A DNA stretch of 64,000 nucleotides, taken from positions 37,155-101,154 of the IMG/VR virus record IMGVR_UViG_3300020477_001611; one strand, given 5' to 3'. The notes under the pieces are model-generated. The model was not told the origin of the DNA. It saw nothing but the letters and a program-made list of their open reading frames with translations, and made no database searches. The first letter of the stretch is position 1. Each line of letters starts with the position of its first letter. Below are positions 1 through 8,100 of the stretch, one piece after another. The position numbers and the translations under genes are program-made. The DNA comes from a virus.

Positions 1-3000
1 CGTCTAAAGCAGCACCGGGTTCATCCAAGATAATAAGATTGCACTTGGGCATGTTGCTAATATTTAACAAAGCAATCCTGATGGCAACGGCGGCTAGAGT
101 TTTTTCTGCTCCAGAACCATTTTCAAGAGGCCGCGGCTCATGTTTGGGATGATGAATGAAAATATCAAGTTTGTTACCATCTTTTTCAAAATAAACTTCA
201 AAGTTTACAATATTGGCCAACACCTTTGAGATTTCTTCATTAAGAACTGGAAGTGCCTTGTTGATAATATCAAAAGCGATCCCGTTGCTGTGCATACACG
301 TTAAAAACAGATGGTGCGCTGAGTATTCTGCACTCAGCCTATCTTGCTCTGTTTTTAAATGCTGTAAGTTTTCAAGTTTTTGTTCCAAGGCGCCATGTGA
401 GCCAATCAAAGAATAGAGGCACTCATCACACTCATCAATCTTCTTTTGTCTCTCTTCGACTTCATTCTTTTTTGTTGCCAACTCTGAGTATAGTTTTTCT
501 GTATTCTCTAGAAGTTCTCTATTTTCTTCGTAGTAGCGAATCTTTTTCCATAAGTTTTGTATTAATGAAGTGCTCTTTACTAAATTGCCTGACATTCTTT
601 CATGTTGGAATTTTAAATTCATCAGTAGAGACTCTTCATCTTTTCTCTTATCAGTCAGCCTGTTAAAGTTCTCAATCCTCGACCTGATTTTAAAAAGATC
701 TAGTTTTTCTAACTCAGTGGCCTTTAATGATAGCCTCTCTTTAAGATCTTCAACAACCTTTTCAGCTATCTCCACCTGCTTCTTTGCGCTATTTGCATCT
801 TTAATAAACTTACAGGTGGTAATAAATTGATTACCACAAGGCACTTCATTTAAAATATTTGTCTGCCTATTAAAATTGCTAAGATCTTTTTCAGAGTGTC
901 CCTTCTTTTGTGTAAGTTTTACAATCTCTTTTTCTATCTCATCAGCGCGGTCAGATTCGCTATTAAGATTAACAATGCCGAGTGCGCTCAAGAGCTTTTC
1001 ACTCTTTTGTAAAAAAATCTCTTTTTCCTCGATTTGCTGAAGGGTATCTTCTATCTTCTTAACCAATTCATCTTCGCGAACTTGCTGATCAAGCAGTTGC
1101 TGCCTCACCTCTTTAATATGAATAATTTCGTCTGGCAAGTCAAAAAGGGCTGCTTCCAACTCCGTAATTTCCTGTTGAAGCGCACCCAACTCTATTTTTA
1201 AACCAGCGCACTCATTTTTCTTTTTCGCTACGTCTGCCCCCGCTTCAAAAATTTCTTCTTTGACCTTCTTCATGTCCTCGTCATAATCAATATCTTTGAT
1301 CCTTTTTAGGACCCCTCGCAGTTCTGATACCTCTTCTTTAGCTAGCTTAAATTTCTTTTCAAAGAACTCCAAGTCCAAGAACTTAGCAAGGATCTCCTTG
1401 CGCCTTGTCGAGCCTTCGTTAATAAACTGCATAGAGCCAAGCTGAGAAGACATAGATGTTAACAAAAAGTCTTCTAGCGTTCCTAACATTTTTTTAATGT
1501 TTCTATCAGTGCCGTGTCTTTCAGTAGAATTAAGGTTGTATGTCCTGTTCATAACGTTATCAGTGCATACAAATTCTACATCGGTTTTTGCCTCATTCGT
1601 AACAGCGCCTTTAAGCTTCTTAACGTATTTATTTGATTCCCTTGAAATCGTGTAAGTTTTATTACCCGCTTCAATCTCCACCACCGCAGACCCTTGATCC
1701 TTGTGCTCATTGATAATGTTGTAATTCTTTCGAATATTTTTAGAAGTATTATTATAAATTGCGTAGAGTAAACTATCAATGACGCTAGATTTACCACTAT
1801 AGTTTTTACCAAAGATTCCAACAGTTCCAGCAAGTTTAGTAAAATCCAGTTCGTTCCCTTCCCCATAATTGAAGAGATTGTCCCACTTGAAATTTTTGAT
1901 TTTCCACGAAACATTTCTAGTGGTATCCTCACTGGCCTCTGCCAAGGTGTTGTATTTTGCATTAAGAGAGTATACTTCATTTAAAGTCTCCTCATCAATA
2001 TTGTACTCCTTTAAATATTCCGCTATAAGTTTTTCTTGTACACCCTGATCACGCAAATTTTCATGAATGACAGAATCTACTTCTTTTTCGACACTAATCC
2101 GCTTTGCGGCGTGGGCGCGATTCAGGAAAGAAATAGACTCTGGTTTAAAGCGTTTCTTGGCGATATCCACGGCTTTTCTGAAGATTTCGATGCTCTGGTT
2201 GTCTGAGGAAACTAAACGCAGCCTAGCGCCTTCTGGGGGCCTTGCTGACTTGGGGATTCTTCCCTTGGGAGTCAAGTTGATCGTGAAGAAAGGTTTGGGG
2301 TTGATTAGCTGATGGAAATCGCAAGTAAAGTTTTCTTTATCCTTGATGTCCCAAAGTAAAAATCCCTTGTCTAGTGATTCTCCAAAGTTCTGTTGAATAA
2401 GAGAACCCGGGTATCTAGCTTTGCCATGATTATCCACAATCTGGTTTGTTCTGTGGATGTCTCCCAACAAGCCATAATCAAAATTCTCTAAGAAATCGAT
2501 GTCTATTTCGCCATGCTCCATAACCCAGCCAGTGTCCGTTTTTGATCCAGCAACAGCACCGTGATAAAGTGCTAAGTTGATTTTGTTCGGGTCTGATGGT
2601 GGCGCCCACTTGTCCTGATCAAGAATAGAAAGAACATTAAGCACAATGCCCCCACCAACATCCACCTCTTTTGTATATTTATGAAAGTGAATGTTGGGGT
2701 CTTCCAACGCCTCAACAAGTGGTGTAACCGCGTCAAGACGGCTGGAGTTTTTAACATTACAATCGTGATTGCCCAAAATCATATGCAATGGAGCAATCTT
2801 CGCTAGGCTGGTGAACAGCCACGAAGTTAAATTAAAATACTCTGGACTCAGATTACACTTGGTGTGTGCTGTGTCTCCTGTATTAACAATAATGTCTGGT
2901 TTAAGTTCTTCCAGCTTATCAAATAGCTGTTGAAAAACTTCTCTATATTCATAGTGATACTTATAGTTTCGCACATGAATATCGCTAATGTGCGCAATTT

Positions 3001-3004
3001 TCAT
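1..3004 (-). CDS. Fused SbcD-SbcC (gp47-gp46) recombination nuclease/ATPase, C-terminal end beyond the window
   Basis: One open frame runs from an ATG at 3004 to the window edge (1001 residues), with no stop at the expected subunit boundary near 1980. Residues 1-340 are a calcineurin-like phosphoesterase of the SbcD/Mre11/gp47 type: D8-x-H10, GD at 43-44, GNHD at 78-81, and a later GDIH. From about residue 380 it is an SbcC/Rad50/gp46 ATPase: Walker A GKNYSGKS at 399-406, long charged (coiled-coil-like) arms, a cysteine pair C723/C731 where a zinc hook would sit, an ABC signature NGSGAEKT, and Walker B ILDEP with D994 and E995. In T4 these are two proteins forming a complex that resects DNA ends for recombination-dependent replication. 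Here they appear joined. The last residues after the D-loop lie outside the window. It follows the primase gene after 9 bases. Confidence 0.93.
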   Translation of the reverse strand, partial: MKIAHISDIHVRNYKYHYEYREVFQQLFDKLEELKPDIIVNTGDTAHTKCNLSPEYFNLTSWLFTSLAKIAPLHMILGNHDCNVKNSSRLDAVTPLVEALEDPNIHFHKYTKEVDVGGGIVLNVLSILDQDKWAPPSDPNKINLALYHGAVAGSKTDTGWVMEHGEIDIDFLENFDYGLLGDIHRTNQIVDNHGKARYPGSLIQQNFGESLDKGFLLWDIKDKENFTCDFHQLINPKPFFTINLTPKGRIPKSARPPEGARLRLVSSDNQSIEIFRKAVDIAKKRFKPESISFLNRAHAAKRISVEKEVDSVIHENLRDQGVQEKLIAEYLKEYNIDEETLNEVYSLNAKYNTLAEASEDTTRNVSWKIKNFKWDNLFNYGEGNELDFTKLAGTVGIFGKNYSGKSSVIDSLLYAIYNNTSKNIRKNYNIINEHKDQGSAVVEIEAGNKTYTISRESNKYVKKLKGAVTNEAKTDVEFVCTDNVMNRTYNLNSTERHGTDRNIKKMLGTLEDFLLTSMSSQLGSMQFINEGSTRRKEILAKFLDLEFFEKKFKLAKEEVSELRGVLKRIKDIDYDEDMKKVKEEIFEAGADVAKKKNECAGLKIELGALQQEITELEAALFDLPDEIIHIKEVRQQLLDQQVREDELVKKIEDTLQQIEEKEIFLQKSEKLLSALGIVNLNSESDRADEIEKEIVKLTQKKGHSEKDLSNFNRQTNILNEVPCGNQFITTCKFIKDANSAKKQVEIAEKVVEDLKERLSLKATELEKLDLFKIRSRIENFNRLTDKRKDEESLLMNLKFQHERMSGNLVKSTSLIQNLWKKIRYYEENRELLENTEKLYSELATKKNEVEERQKKIDECDECLYSLIGSHGALEQKLENLQHLKTEQDRLSAEYSAHHLFLTCMHSNGIAFDIINKALPVLNEEISKVLANIVNFEVYFEKDGNKLDIFIHHPKHEPRPLENGSGAEKTLAAVAIRIALLNISNMPKCNLIILDEPGAALD

Positions 3005-3013
3005 ATAATAACC

Positions 3014-3955
3014 TCAAAATTTAATGCCAGCGAACAGCAAAGAAAGATCACTCGTTATAGGAGTTGCATTTTCTTTTTTAATCTGGAACTGCTCCTTGGT
3101 CATTTCGCCAACGTCTTTAAACGCGCCTACATCTATTTTAAAGACTTTTATTCCATATTTCAAGAAGTTTTTTATAATTTTCTCTTCCTTGTAAGAAACA
3201 TCGGGATCTAAAGCCAAGTATATCAAAGGCTTGTGTTCAACTATTTTTTGAAACAAATAAGACCCTTCCTTAAGAGTCGAACCCAAAAGGGGAATCGTAT
3301 TTGTCCCTCCCACGATGGCATCAAACACCCCCTCTACTATTGTAACTGGCTTAAAAAAATTAATATTTAATTCATTGAAAATGATTTCATTCTTTGCAAC
3401 GGAAGGATTCAAATATTTTTTTTGACCTTTATTATAAGAGCGGGCAATAAAATAATTTACATCGCCGTTTATATCAAACGAAGGGATAATCAAACGCCCG
3501 CTGTATTCCCCACTTGGACAGTAGCCAATTTTCCACCTAACTATATCTTTTGTGTAGACGCGACGTTTCTTAAGATAGGAGATTGGCCCCAACGAAGAAA
3601 GGGGAAGGTCTGTGTCCGTAAGAGAGACAAACTCTTTAGGCAGGTTCAACGTTGGCCTACGAATTGAACCCCCCTTTTTGAAAAGCTCATTTAATTTACT
3701 TTCTATATCAGAAAAGTCAACTATGTTATTTAATCTTTTCCATGCGTCAAGATGTTCAATCGTGCCAAATCGCTTAATTAAGTATATTATTTTACTTCCT
3801 GATTTATCACACACCCAACATTTAAACTTGTTTTTTCCCAAATTAACTGAGAGTTTCTTTTTTGGGTGGCCACAGTAACCACAATTAAACAAGACCTCAT
3901 CGCCCGAACGATAATAAGACCCTAAAACTTCTTTTAATAATTTTAATTTTTCCAC
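3014..3955 (-). CDS. DnaG-type DNA primase (T4 gp61-like)
   Basis: Synthesises RNA primers for lagging-strand replication and would act with the phage helicase. The 313-residue protein starts with a zinc ribbon (CGYCGH near residue 25 and CWVC near 47). The catalytic Toprim fold follows, with VEGVFDAI near residue 208 (the acidic Toprim motif) and LALDPDV near 250 (the DxD-type metal site). The length is typical of phage primases without a helicase domain. The start codon is GTG at 3955. There is no strong Shine-Dalgarno, only AGG four bases upstream. A consensus promoter ends so close to this codon that the mRNA may be nearly leaderless. It lies between the resolvase and the SbcD-SbcC fusion in a DNA-metabolism block. 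Confidence 0.9.
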   Translation of the reverse strand: MEKLKLLKEVLGSYYRSGDEVLFNCGYCGHPKKKLSVNLGKNKFKCWVCDKSGSKIIYLIKRFGTIEHLDAWKRLNNIVDFSDIESKLNELFKKGGSIRRPTLNLPKEFVSLTDTDLPLSSLGPISYLKKRRVYTKDIVRWKIGYCPSGEYSGRLIIPSFDINGDVNYFIARSYNKGQKKYLNPSVAKNEIIFNELNINFFKPVTIVEGVFDAIVGGTNTIPLLGSTLKEGSYLFQKIVEHKPLIYLALDPDVSYKEEKIIKNFLKYGIKVFKIDVGAFKDVGEMTKEQFQIKKENATPITSDLSLLFAGIKF

Positions 3956-3962
3956 AGAACCT

Positions 3963-3990
3963 ATTATACACTATTCTGTTGTTTTGTCAA
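3963..3990 (-). promoter_or_regulatory. Perfect-consensus sigma70 promoter for primase and SbcDC
   Basis: On the minus strand, TTGACA (3990-3985) is followed by a 16-base spacer and TATAAT (3968-3963). Both hexamers match the bacterial housekeeping consensus exactly. The promoter lies inside the last codons and stop codon of the resolvase gene. Initiation 6-7 bases past the -10 box would fall at 3957-3956, only one or two bases before the GTG start of the primase. It would let host RNA polymerase transcribe the primase and nuclease genes independently of the virion genes upstream. Confidence 0.65.
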
Positions 3991-4488
3991 GTGTGCATAA
4001 AGCGCCAACACCATGCTGTCTGCCCTATCATAGCTTCCCGGTTTTGGGTTCCCCGCCTTGGTCAGTTCGTATTTAAAGTCGGGGATTGTTTTCTCTACAT
4101 GCTCCAGAACAACCTCTTTTGCCTTTTGTCCTCGTTTAACCTTTATACCAACGCTTTTTCTTGCCGTCGTCGCGGAAACATATTCTGGCTCTATGCCCGT
4201 CAAGCGGTAACACATCCAACTAACAACACCATTAAATTTTGATAGAGTTGTTAGTGTCTTTGCTGATGAAAAACCGGGACGGAACATCTGCAATGATTGC
4301 TCTATCACTATTTTTGTAATGGGGAATTTTATTTTTGTGTCAAGGAGTCGCGTGCGAATAAAAGCCGCCTTTTCAAAAAAGTTTTTATATTTACGAGTAT
4401 CCCAAGCCTCGCACATTAAAACATTACCTTTCTTGTCAATCACTGTTGCGCCGGTAATGCTGGTTGAAATATCTAGTCCAAGTATCAT
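3964..4488 (-). CDS. RuvC-like Holliday junction resolvase
   Basis: A 174-residue RNase H-fold nuclease expected to cleave branched DNA during recombination or before packaging, the task T4 gives to the unrelated gp49. The acidic residues of the RuvC fold are visible: LGLDIS at residues 3-8 (first Asp), VIEQS near 87 (Glu), and YDRADSMVLAL near 155 (C-terminal Asp pair). The family length is about 170 residues. The start is the ATG at 4488, right after an AT-rich stretch, with no obvious Shine-Dalgarno. The last codons carry the primase promoter. The neighbours (primase, SbcD-SbcC) support a recombination and replication role. Confidence 0.85.
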   Translation of the reverse strand: MILGLDISTSITGATVIDKKGNVLMCEAWDTRKYKNFFEKAAFIRTRLLDTKIKFPITKIVIEQSLQMFRPGFSSAKTLTTLSKFNGVVSWMCYRLTGIEPEYVSATTARKSVGIKVKRGQKAKEVVLEHVEKTIPDFKYELTKAGNPKPGSYDRADSMVLALYAHLTKQQNSV

Positions 4489-4500
4489 ATTATAATGATA

Positions 4501-5964
4501 TTATAAATCTATCTTTAATTTAAATGTATAATCTTGGGCATTCGTTTTTTTGATAGGAGTGGCCAATTTTGCTATCCCGACAAGATTGTGTTCATCATCG
4601 TATACATTTATTTTAGAGATGTATGTTTGATCTTGATAGGAGGATGAGTAATTTGCAAAATTACCCGACACTGTATTTGCCAAGGAAACTTTGTTGTCTT
4701 CTATATAAGCTACCGAACTAGTTTGCTTGACGAAGGTCTTCTGGTAGTCACTCCCTGATACGAGCCCTGAGCGTTGAATAAACGTTGGATTGTTAGACCA
4801 ATTTAATTCGTTTTTGTTCGCATGGGCAAACATTGTTAAAGTGTTGATGGGGTTGGTACCTTGAAAAGAAAGCGTATATGAAGAACTAACGGCTGAAAAG
4901 CTTTGAGAAATCTCTGAATCTGTTTTTTTAATATAAGAATCATATGCTCCAAAATGGACCCATCGAGGATTATCTTTAAAGCCAGCCCTTAATGTGGTGG
5001 GATTCGGAGTTTCTATGGGACAAAGATATCCATCACTTACCTCATCGCTTAAACTGTAATTGCCTGTTACTAGCAGCATTCCTTCATTGTACATAACAAC
5101 GCCAATTGTACTAGAGTCGGAAGGCCCGTAAGTTTCTATTAACTCACCATTCTGGCGGCTATCTTTGGCGGTTGCTATAAGGGTGCCGGTAACATAGAAA
5201 TTTAACTCAACGCTTCCGGGCTTTATTTTTGTGCCTCGATAAATATAGGGAACTTGAAAAAGCGTCATATACTTTTGATAAGGCGCCGCGGCCAATTCTA
5301 TACTGCCATCTTTATCTGCATTGCTTGGATTAGCACTCGTTCCATTGATCGAATTAAAATATCTTTGTGGAAATGCAGCGTCAGCAGTGCCGGAAATATA
5401 ATATTTATTATAATCAAAAAAAGGGCTCATCGGGCGATAATAATCTATAACACTTTCTAAAGCTAACATCCTTCTAACGCTACCACTGAAAGCGAGGCCG
5501 GTTCCCCAAACAGACCCCGAGAGTTCAAAACTAGAATAGGGGGCTGATGATCCTGCGCCAACCAAAAATTCTCGCGTTATTGAAGACGACAAAGGATAGG
5601 CAAGATAAATATCGGCACCCTGACCTACTTGTGTATACCCTGACGGCTTATTAAAGTTAGATGGTAGATCTGCCGCGGCACTGATTAAATCATACTTAGA
5701 CTTGGAAGATGATGCATCTGTCACGAAAGTTATATTTTCAGGATTTTCATTTTTAGTTATAAAACCGTAAGCAAGATTATCTGCAATCAACTGTCGGTCA
5801 ACATTCAACTCATAAAGCGATATACTTCCACTGGGGACGAGATTTCCCTGACTTATTTGGTTATTGATATAAGCTTCATTCTGATAAAAGGTTACATCAT
5901 ACCTTGGATAGGTTTTAAGAGTGCTGTTAAAAAGATCATTAGGCCCGAATTTATATTTTGGCAT
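4501..5964 (-). CDS. Virion structural protein, tail fibre/baseplate-associated, paralogue of the upstream gene
   Basis: A 487-residue Ser/Thr/Gly/Asn-rich protein with the low-cysteine, beta-rich composition usual for phage fibre and adhesin subunits. The C-terminal ~110 residues (NELNWSNNPTF, then GIAKLATPIKKTNAQD) are clearly homologous to the end of the upstream gene (NEFNFSSNPTY, then ATAKLSEPIKKTTSND). The two therefore share a C-terminal module. No catalytic motif or signal peptide is seen. It is the last gene of the virion block, seven bases after its paralogue and followed by the resolvase. A structural role is inferred from composition, paralogy and position. Confidence 0.7.
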   Translation of the reverse strand: MPKYKFGPNDLFNSTLKTYPRYDVTFYQNEAYINNQISQGNLVPSGSISLYELNVDRQLIADNLAYGFITKNENPENITFVTDASSSKSKYDLISAAADLPSNFNKPSGYTQVGQGADIYLAYPLSSSITREFLVGAGSSAPYSSFELSGSVWGTGLAFSGSVRRMLALESVIDYYRPMSPFFDYNKYYISGTADAAFPQRYFNSINGTSANPSNADKDGSIELAAAPYQKYMTLFQVPYIYRGTKIKPGSVELNFYVTGTLIATAKDSRQNGELIETYGPSDSSTIGVVMYNEGMLLVTGNYSLSDEVSDGYLCPIETPNPTTLRAGFKDNPRWVHFGAYDSYIKKTDSEISQSFSAVSSSYTLSFQGTNPINTLTMFAHANKNELNWSNNPTFIQRSGLVSGSDYQKTFVKQTSSVAYIEDNKVSLANTVSGNFANYSSSYQDQTYISKINVYDDEHNLVGIAKLATPIKKTNAQDYTFKLKIDL

Positions 5965-5971
5965 ATTTTCA

Positions 5972-7066
5972 TCAATAGTCTAAACGAACACGTATAGTCA
6001 CATCATTTGAAGTAGTCTTCTTGATGGGCTCACTTAATTTTGCAGTCGCGACTAACGCCCCCTGAGCATTGTACATTCCCACTGTTGTAATATAAGAAAA
6101 TGGAGGATTTTTAGGATCACTGGCTTTGACCCTAATTTGGCTCGCACTTAAATAGGTGGGGTTGCTGCTGAAATTAAATTCATTATGATTAGCTCTACAG
6201 AAATAAATTGTAGAATTCAATTCAGTTGTGTTGTTAAATTGAACGTTCTTAAGTCGATGAATCAGGCCGGCGTTCAAGACATCCATGGTACCAGTTATAA
6301 TACTGTTGTTGTAGCCGGTTACAACCCCCTCTACACTTGCTGAAATAAACTGCGATGTAGCCGTGCTTGAAACGTTGCGGCTCAAACTTTGAGAAACATC
6401 TAAAACCGCAATGCCCGCCTGATAATATAAAGTGCCAACGGCTGTTCCAGTTGCCGAGCCGACACGCAACGTAGAATATTCTCCTATTGGAGAATTAGTA
6501 TCGTTAAAACTAGATGTGGCGCCATAATCACCAATAGTGATGGTAGCCTCGCCATTGCCATCAAACGGAAGATTATAAGTTCCAGTTCCCAAAGTCAGGC
6601 GAAAAGTATCTTTTTGTATTTCATCTTTTGTTAATAATCTACTAAAATTAATAAACATGGGCGCTGTGATTTGACGCAAAGAGGTGTCATAACTGCTTGA
6701 AATGCGAAACTTATCGATTGAGCCCGTGGCGTCGTAGCCCATTAAAAGCTGCCCCATCTGGCTATAGATATTTTGCTTGTCCGTAGAGCCCGAAGAGATA
6801 GCCGCTGTGCCGGGTAAGCCGGCGACATTAGCAGAGGCTAAAAAATTAGTCTCATCAACGCCGAGTGTAACATCAAATAGGTGGTTTGCCGAAGAGCTTA
6901 AATAGGGGTAATCATAAATGGAGGTAAACAAGCCAGCACTATATGTCTTAAGATTCTCTCCGCTATAAGTGCCAGATATAACCGACCCTGTAATCGGAAT
7001 GTTCTCGTGAAGAAGAGTTTTGTTTGTAGTAACGTCATCTTTTGTTAATGGTTTTAAAGTCGTCAT
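5972..7066 (-). CDS. Virion structural protein, paralogue of the downstream 487-residue protein
   Basis: A 364-residue protein rich in Ser, Thr and Gly. Its final ~80 residues share the module seen at the end of the next gene: ANHNEFNFSSNPTY, a YITTVGMYN segment, and LVATAKLSEPIKK. The N-terminal parts of the two proteins look unrelated at this level. This fits a common docking domain on different bodies. The ATG at 7066 follows GGAAAAAAA-type purine-rich sequence. It sits in the run of fibre-like genes after the giant structural protein. The exact virion position is not known. Confidence 0.68.
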   Translation of the reverse strand: MTTLKPLTKDDVTTNKTLLHENIPITGSVISGTYSGENLKTYSAGLFTSIYDYPYLSSSANHLFDVTLGVDETNFLASANVAGLPGTAAISSGSTDKQNIYSQMGQLLMGYDATGSIDKFRISSSYDTSLRQITAPMFINFSRLLTKDEIQKDTFRLTLGTGTYNLPFDGNGEATITIGDYGATSSFNDTNSPIGEYSTLRVGSATGTAVGTLYYQAGIAVLDVSQSLSRNVSSTATSQFISASVEGVVTGYNNSIITGTMDVLNAGLIHRLKNVQFNNTTELNSTIYFCRANHNEFNFSSNPTYLSASQIRVKASDPKNPPFSYITTVGMYNAQGALVATAKLSEPIKKTTSNDVTIRVRLDY

Positions 7067-7081
7067 ATTTTTTTTCCTACC

Positions 7082-8047
7082 TTACGAAGCTGCCCTTACG
7101 AATCTAAAGGGAATGTTAACGCTAATTCCCGTCTTATCTCCACGTACCCTAACTATAGCATCAATGGTTTTAGCGGTCGTATTTCCACTAGCCTTCTGAG
7201 TCGGGAAATAACTAGAGACATCCGTACCGATCGTGTCAAATAAATAATCGCTATTGGCAATATCAGAAGAGCCCCATAAAGAAAATTTAAGTCGTTGGCC
7301 GCGGGGTCCGGAAATTACTGAGTCTCCCTGAGATGCGTCCGGGGCAGATGTATAAAAATCAGCCGCACTTAAAACGTAAGTGGCTATATTGTTTGTATCG
7401 ATGAAAGAGGCGTCAATTGGATCTCCGTTGGGGTTAACAACCTTCCCGAGCCTATCATCAATTTCTAGAATATAGGTATCTTCAACCAGATCTGCTGGGA
7501 CGCTCGTATTCCACGATATGGCCGTTGTATCTAAGCCCTGATCTACAGCCACTGCAGTCGTGTAGGCCGTGGTGAATGAGGTGCCATCAATGAAGCCATC
7601 GGGAACAGTTTTCTGATTAGGGTCAGATGTGTCCCTATTTTCTGTATATTTCTTTACTGCGGTATCGTTAACCAACACCACAAACTGGTTAGATGTTCCA
7701 CCATTGTCAGTGGAGGTGGCATATGGCATTCCAACCATAGAGGTGGCGTTAATGCGAGCGACAGGCAAATAAAGCTGTTCATTCAGGCCCTTAAGAGTTA
7801 TTAATCTTTGCTTAATGGCCGCGGCAGCCTCGGGGATAGCCTCCAACACAGGAGTTTTTAAAATGTTCAAGTCGCGGTTTGCGCTGGACTTTGAAGTGTC
7901 ATAAAGTGAGTAGTTTATTTCGTCGTCGCCAAGAGCAAAACTAACTATTCTAAAACTTCCATCAGCCCGGGCTAACATCTTCCGGCCGACATCGGTTAGG
8001 ACAGCGTCTAAAATAATATCACCACTGTTGTCTAAAAAAGAACTCAT
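7082..8047 (-). CDS. Virion structural protein with a conserved LTxxGR N-terminal module
   Basis: A 321-residue protein. Its first ~50 residues contain DAVLTDVGRKMLAR followed by FALGDDEINY. The same pattern (FRLTRVGREKLSRG, then FFDEGVLYD) opens the 295-residue protein further upstream in this operon, so this looks like a shared N-terminal anchoring or assembly module. From general knowledge, tail proteins of large T4-like phages often begin this way. The remainder is beta-rich with no recognised enzyme motif. A strong AAGGGGAAAAAA Shine-Dalgarno precedes the ATG at 8047. A 53-base gap, the second largest in the virion block region, separates it from the upstream 994-residue gene and shows no clear promoter. 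Confidence 0.65.
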   Translation of the reverse strand: MSSFLDNSGDIILDAVLTDVGRKMLARADGSFRIVSFALGDDEINYSLYDTSKSSANRDLNILKTPVLEAIPEAAAAIKQRLITLKGLNEQLYLPVARINATSMVGMPYATSTDNGGTSNQFVVLVNDTAVKKYTENRDTSDPNQKTVPDGFIDGTSFTTAYTTAVAVDQGLDTTAISWNTSVPADLVEDTYILEIDDRLGKVVNPNGDPIDASFIDTNNIATYVLSAADFYTSAPDASQGDSVISGPRGQRLKFSLWGSSDIANSDYLFDTIGTDVSSYFPTQKASGNTTAKTIDAIVRVRGDKTGISVNIPFRFVRAAS

Positions 8048-8100
8048 TTTTTTCCCCTTAATACGGTTATCACAAATAAATAGTCATTCAAAACTTATTT

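Noticed and set aside
1920-2070. A hidden stop or frameshift between SbcD and SbcC
   Set aside because: Reading every codon in the frame of the 3004 start through this stretch gave no stop, and it matches the frame of the SbcC Walker B motif at the window edge.
4489-4505. TATAAT boxes just before the resolvase start
   Set aside because: The nearer box touches the ATG and would leave no room for initiation; no -35 match is seen at either. Likely AT-rich chance.
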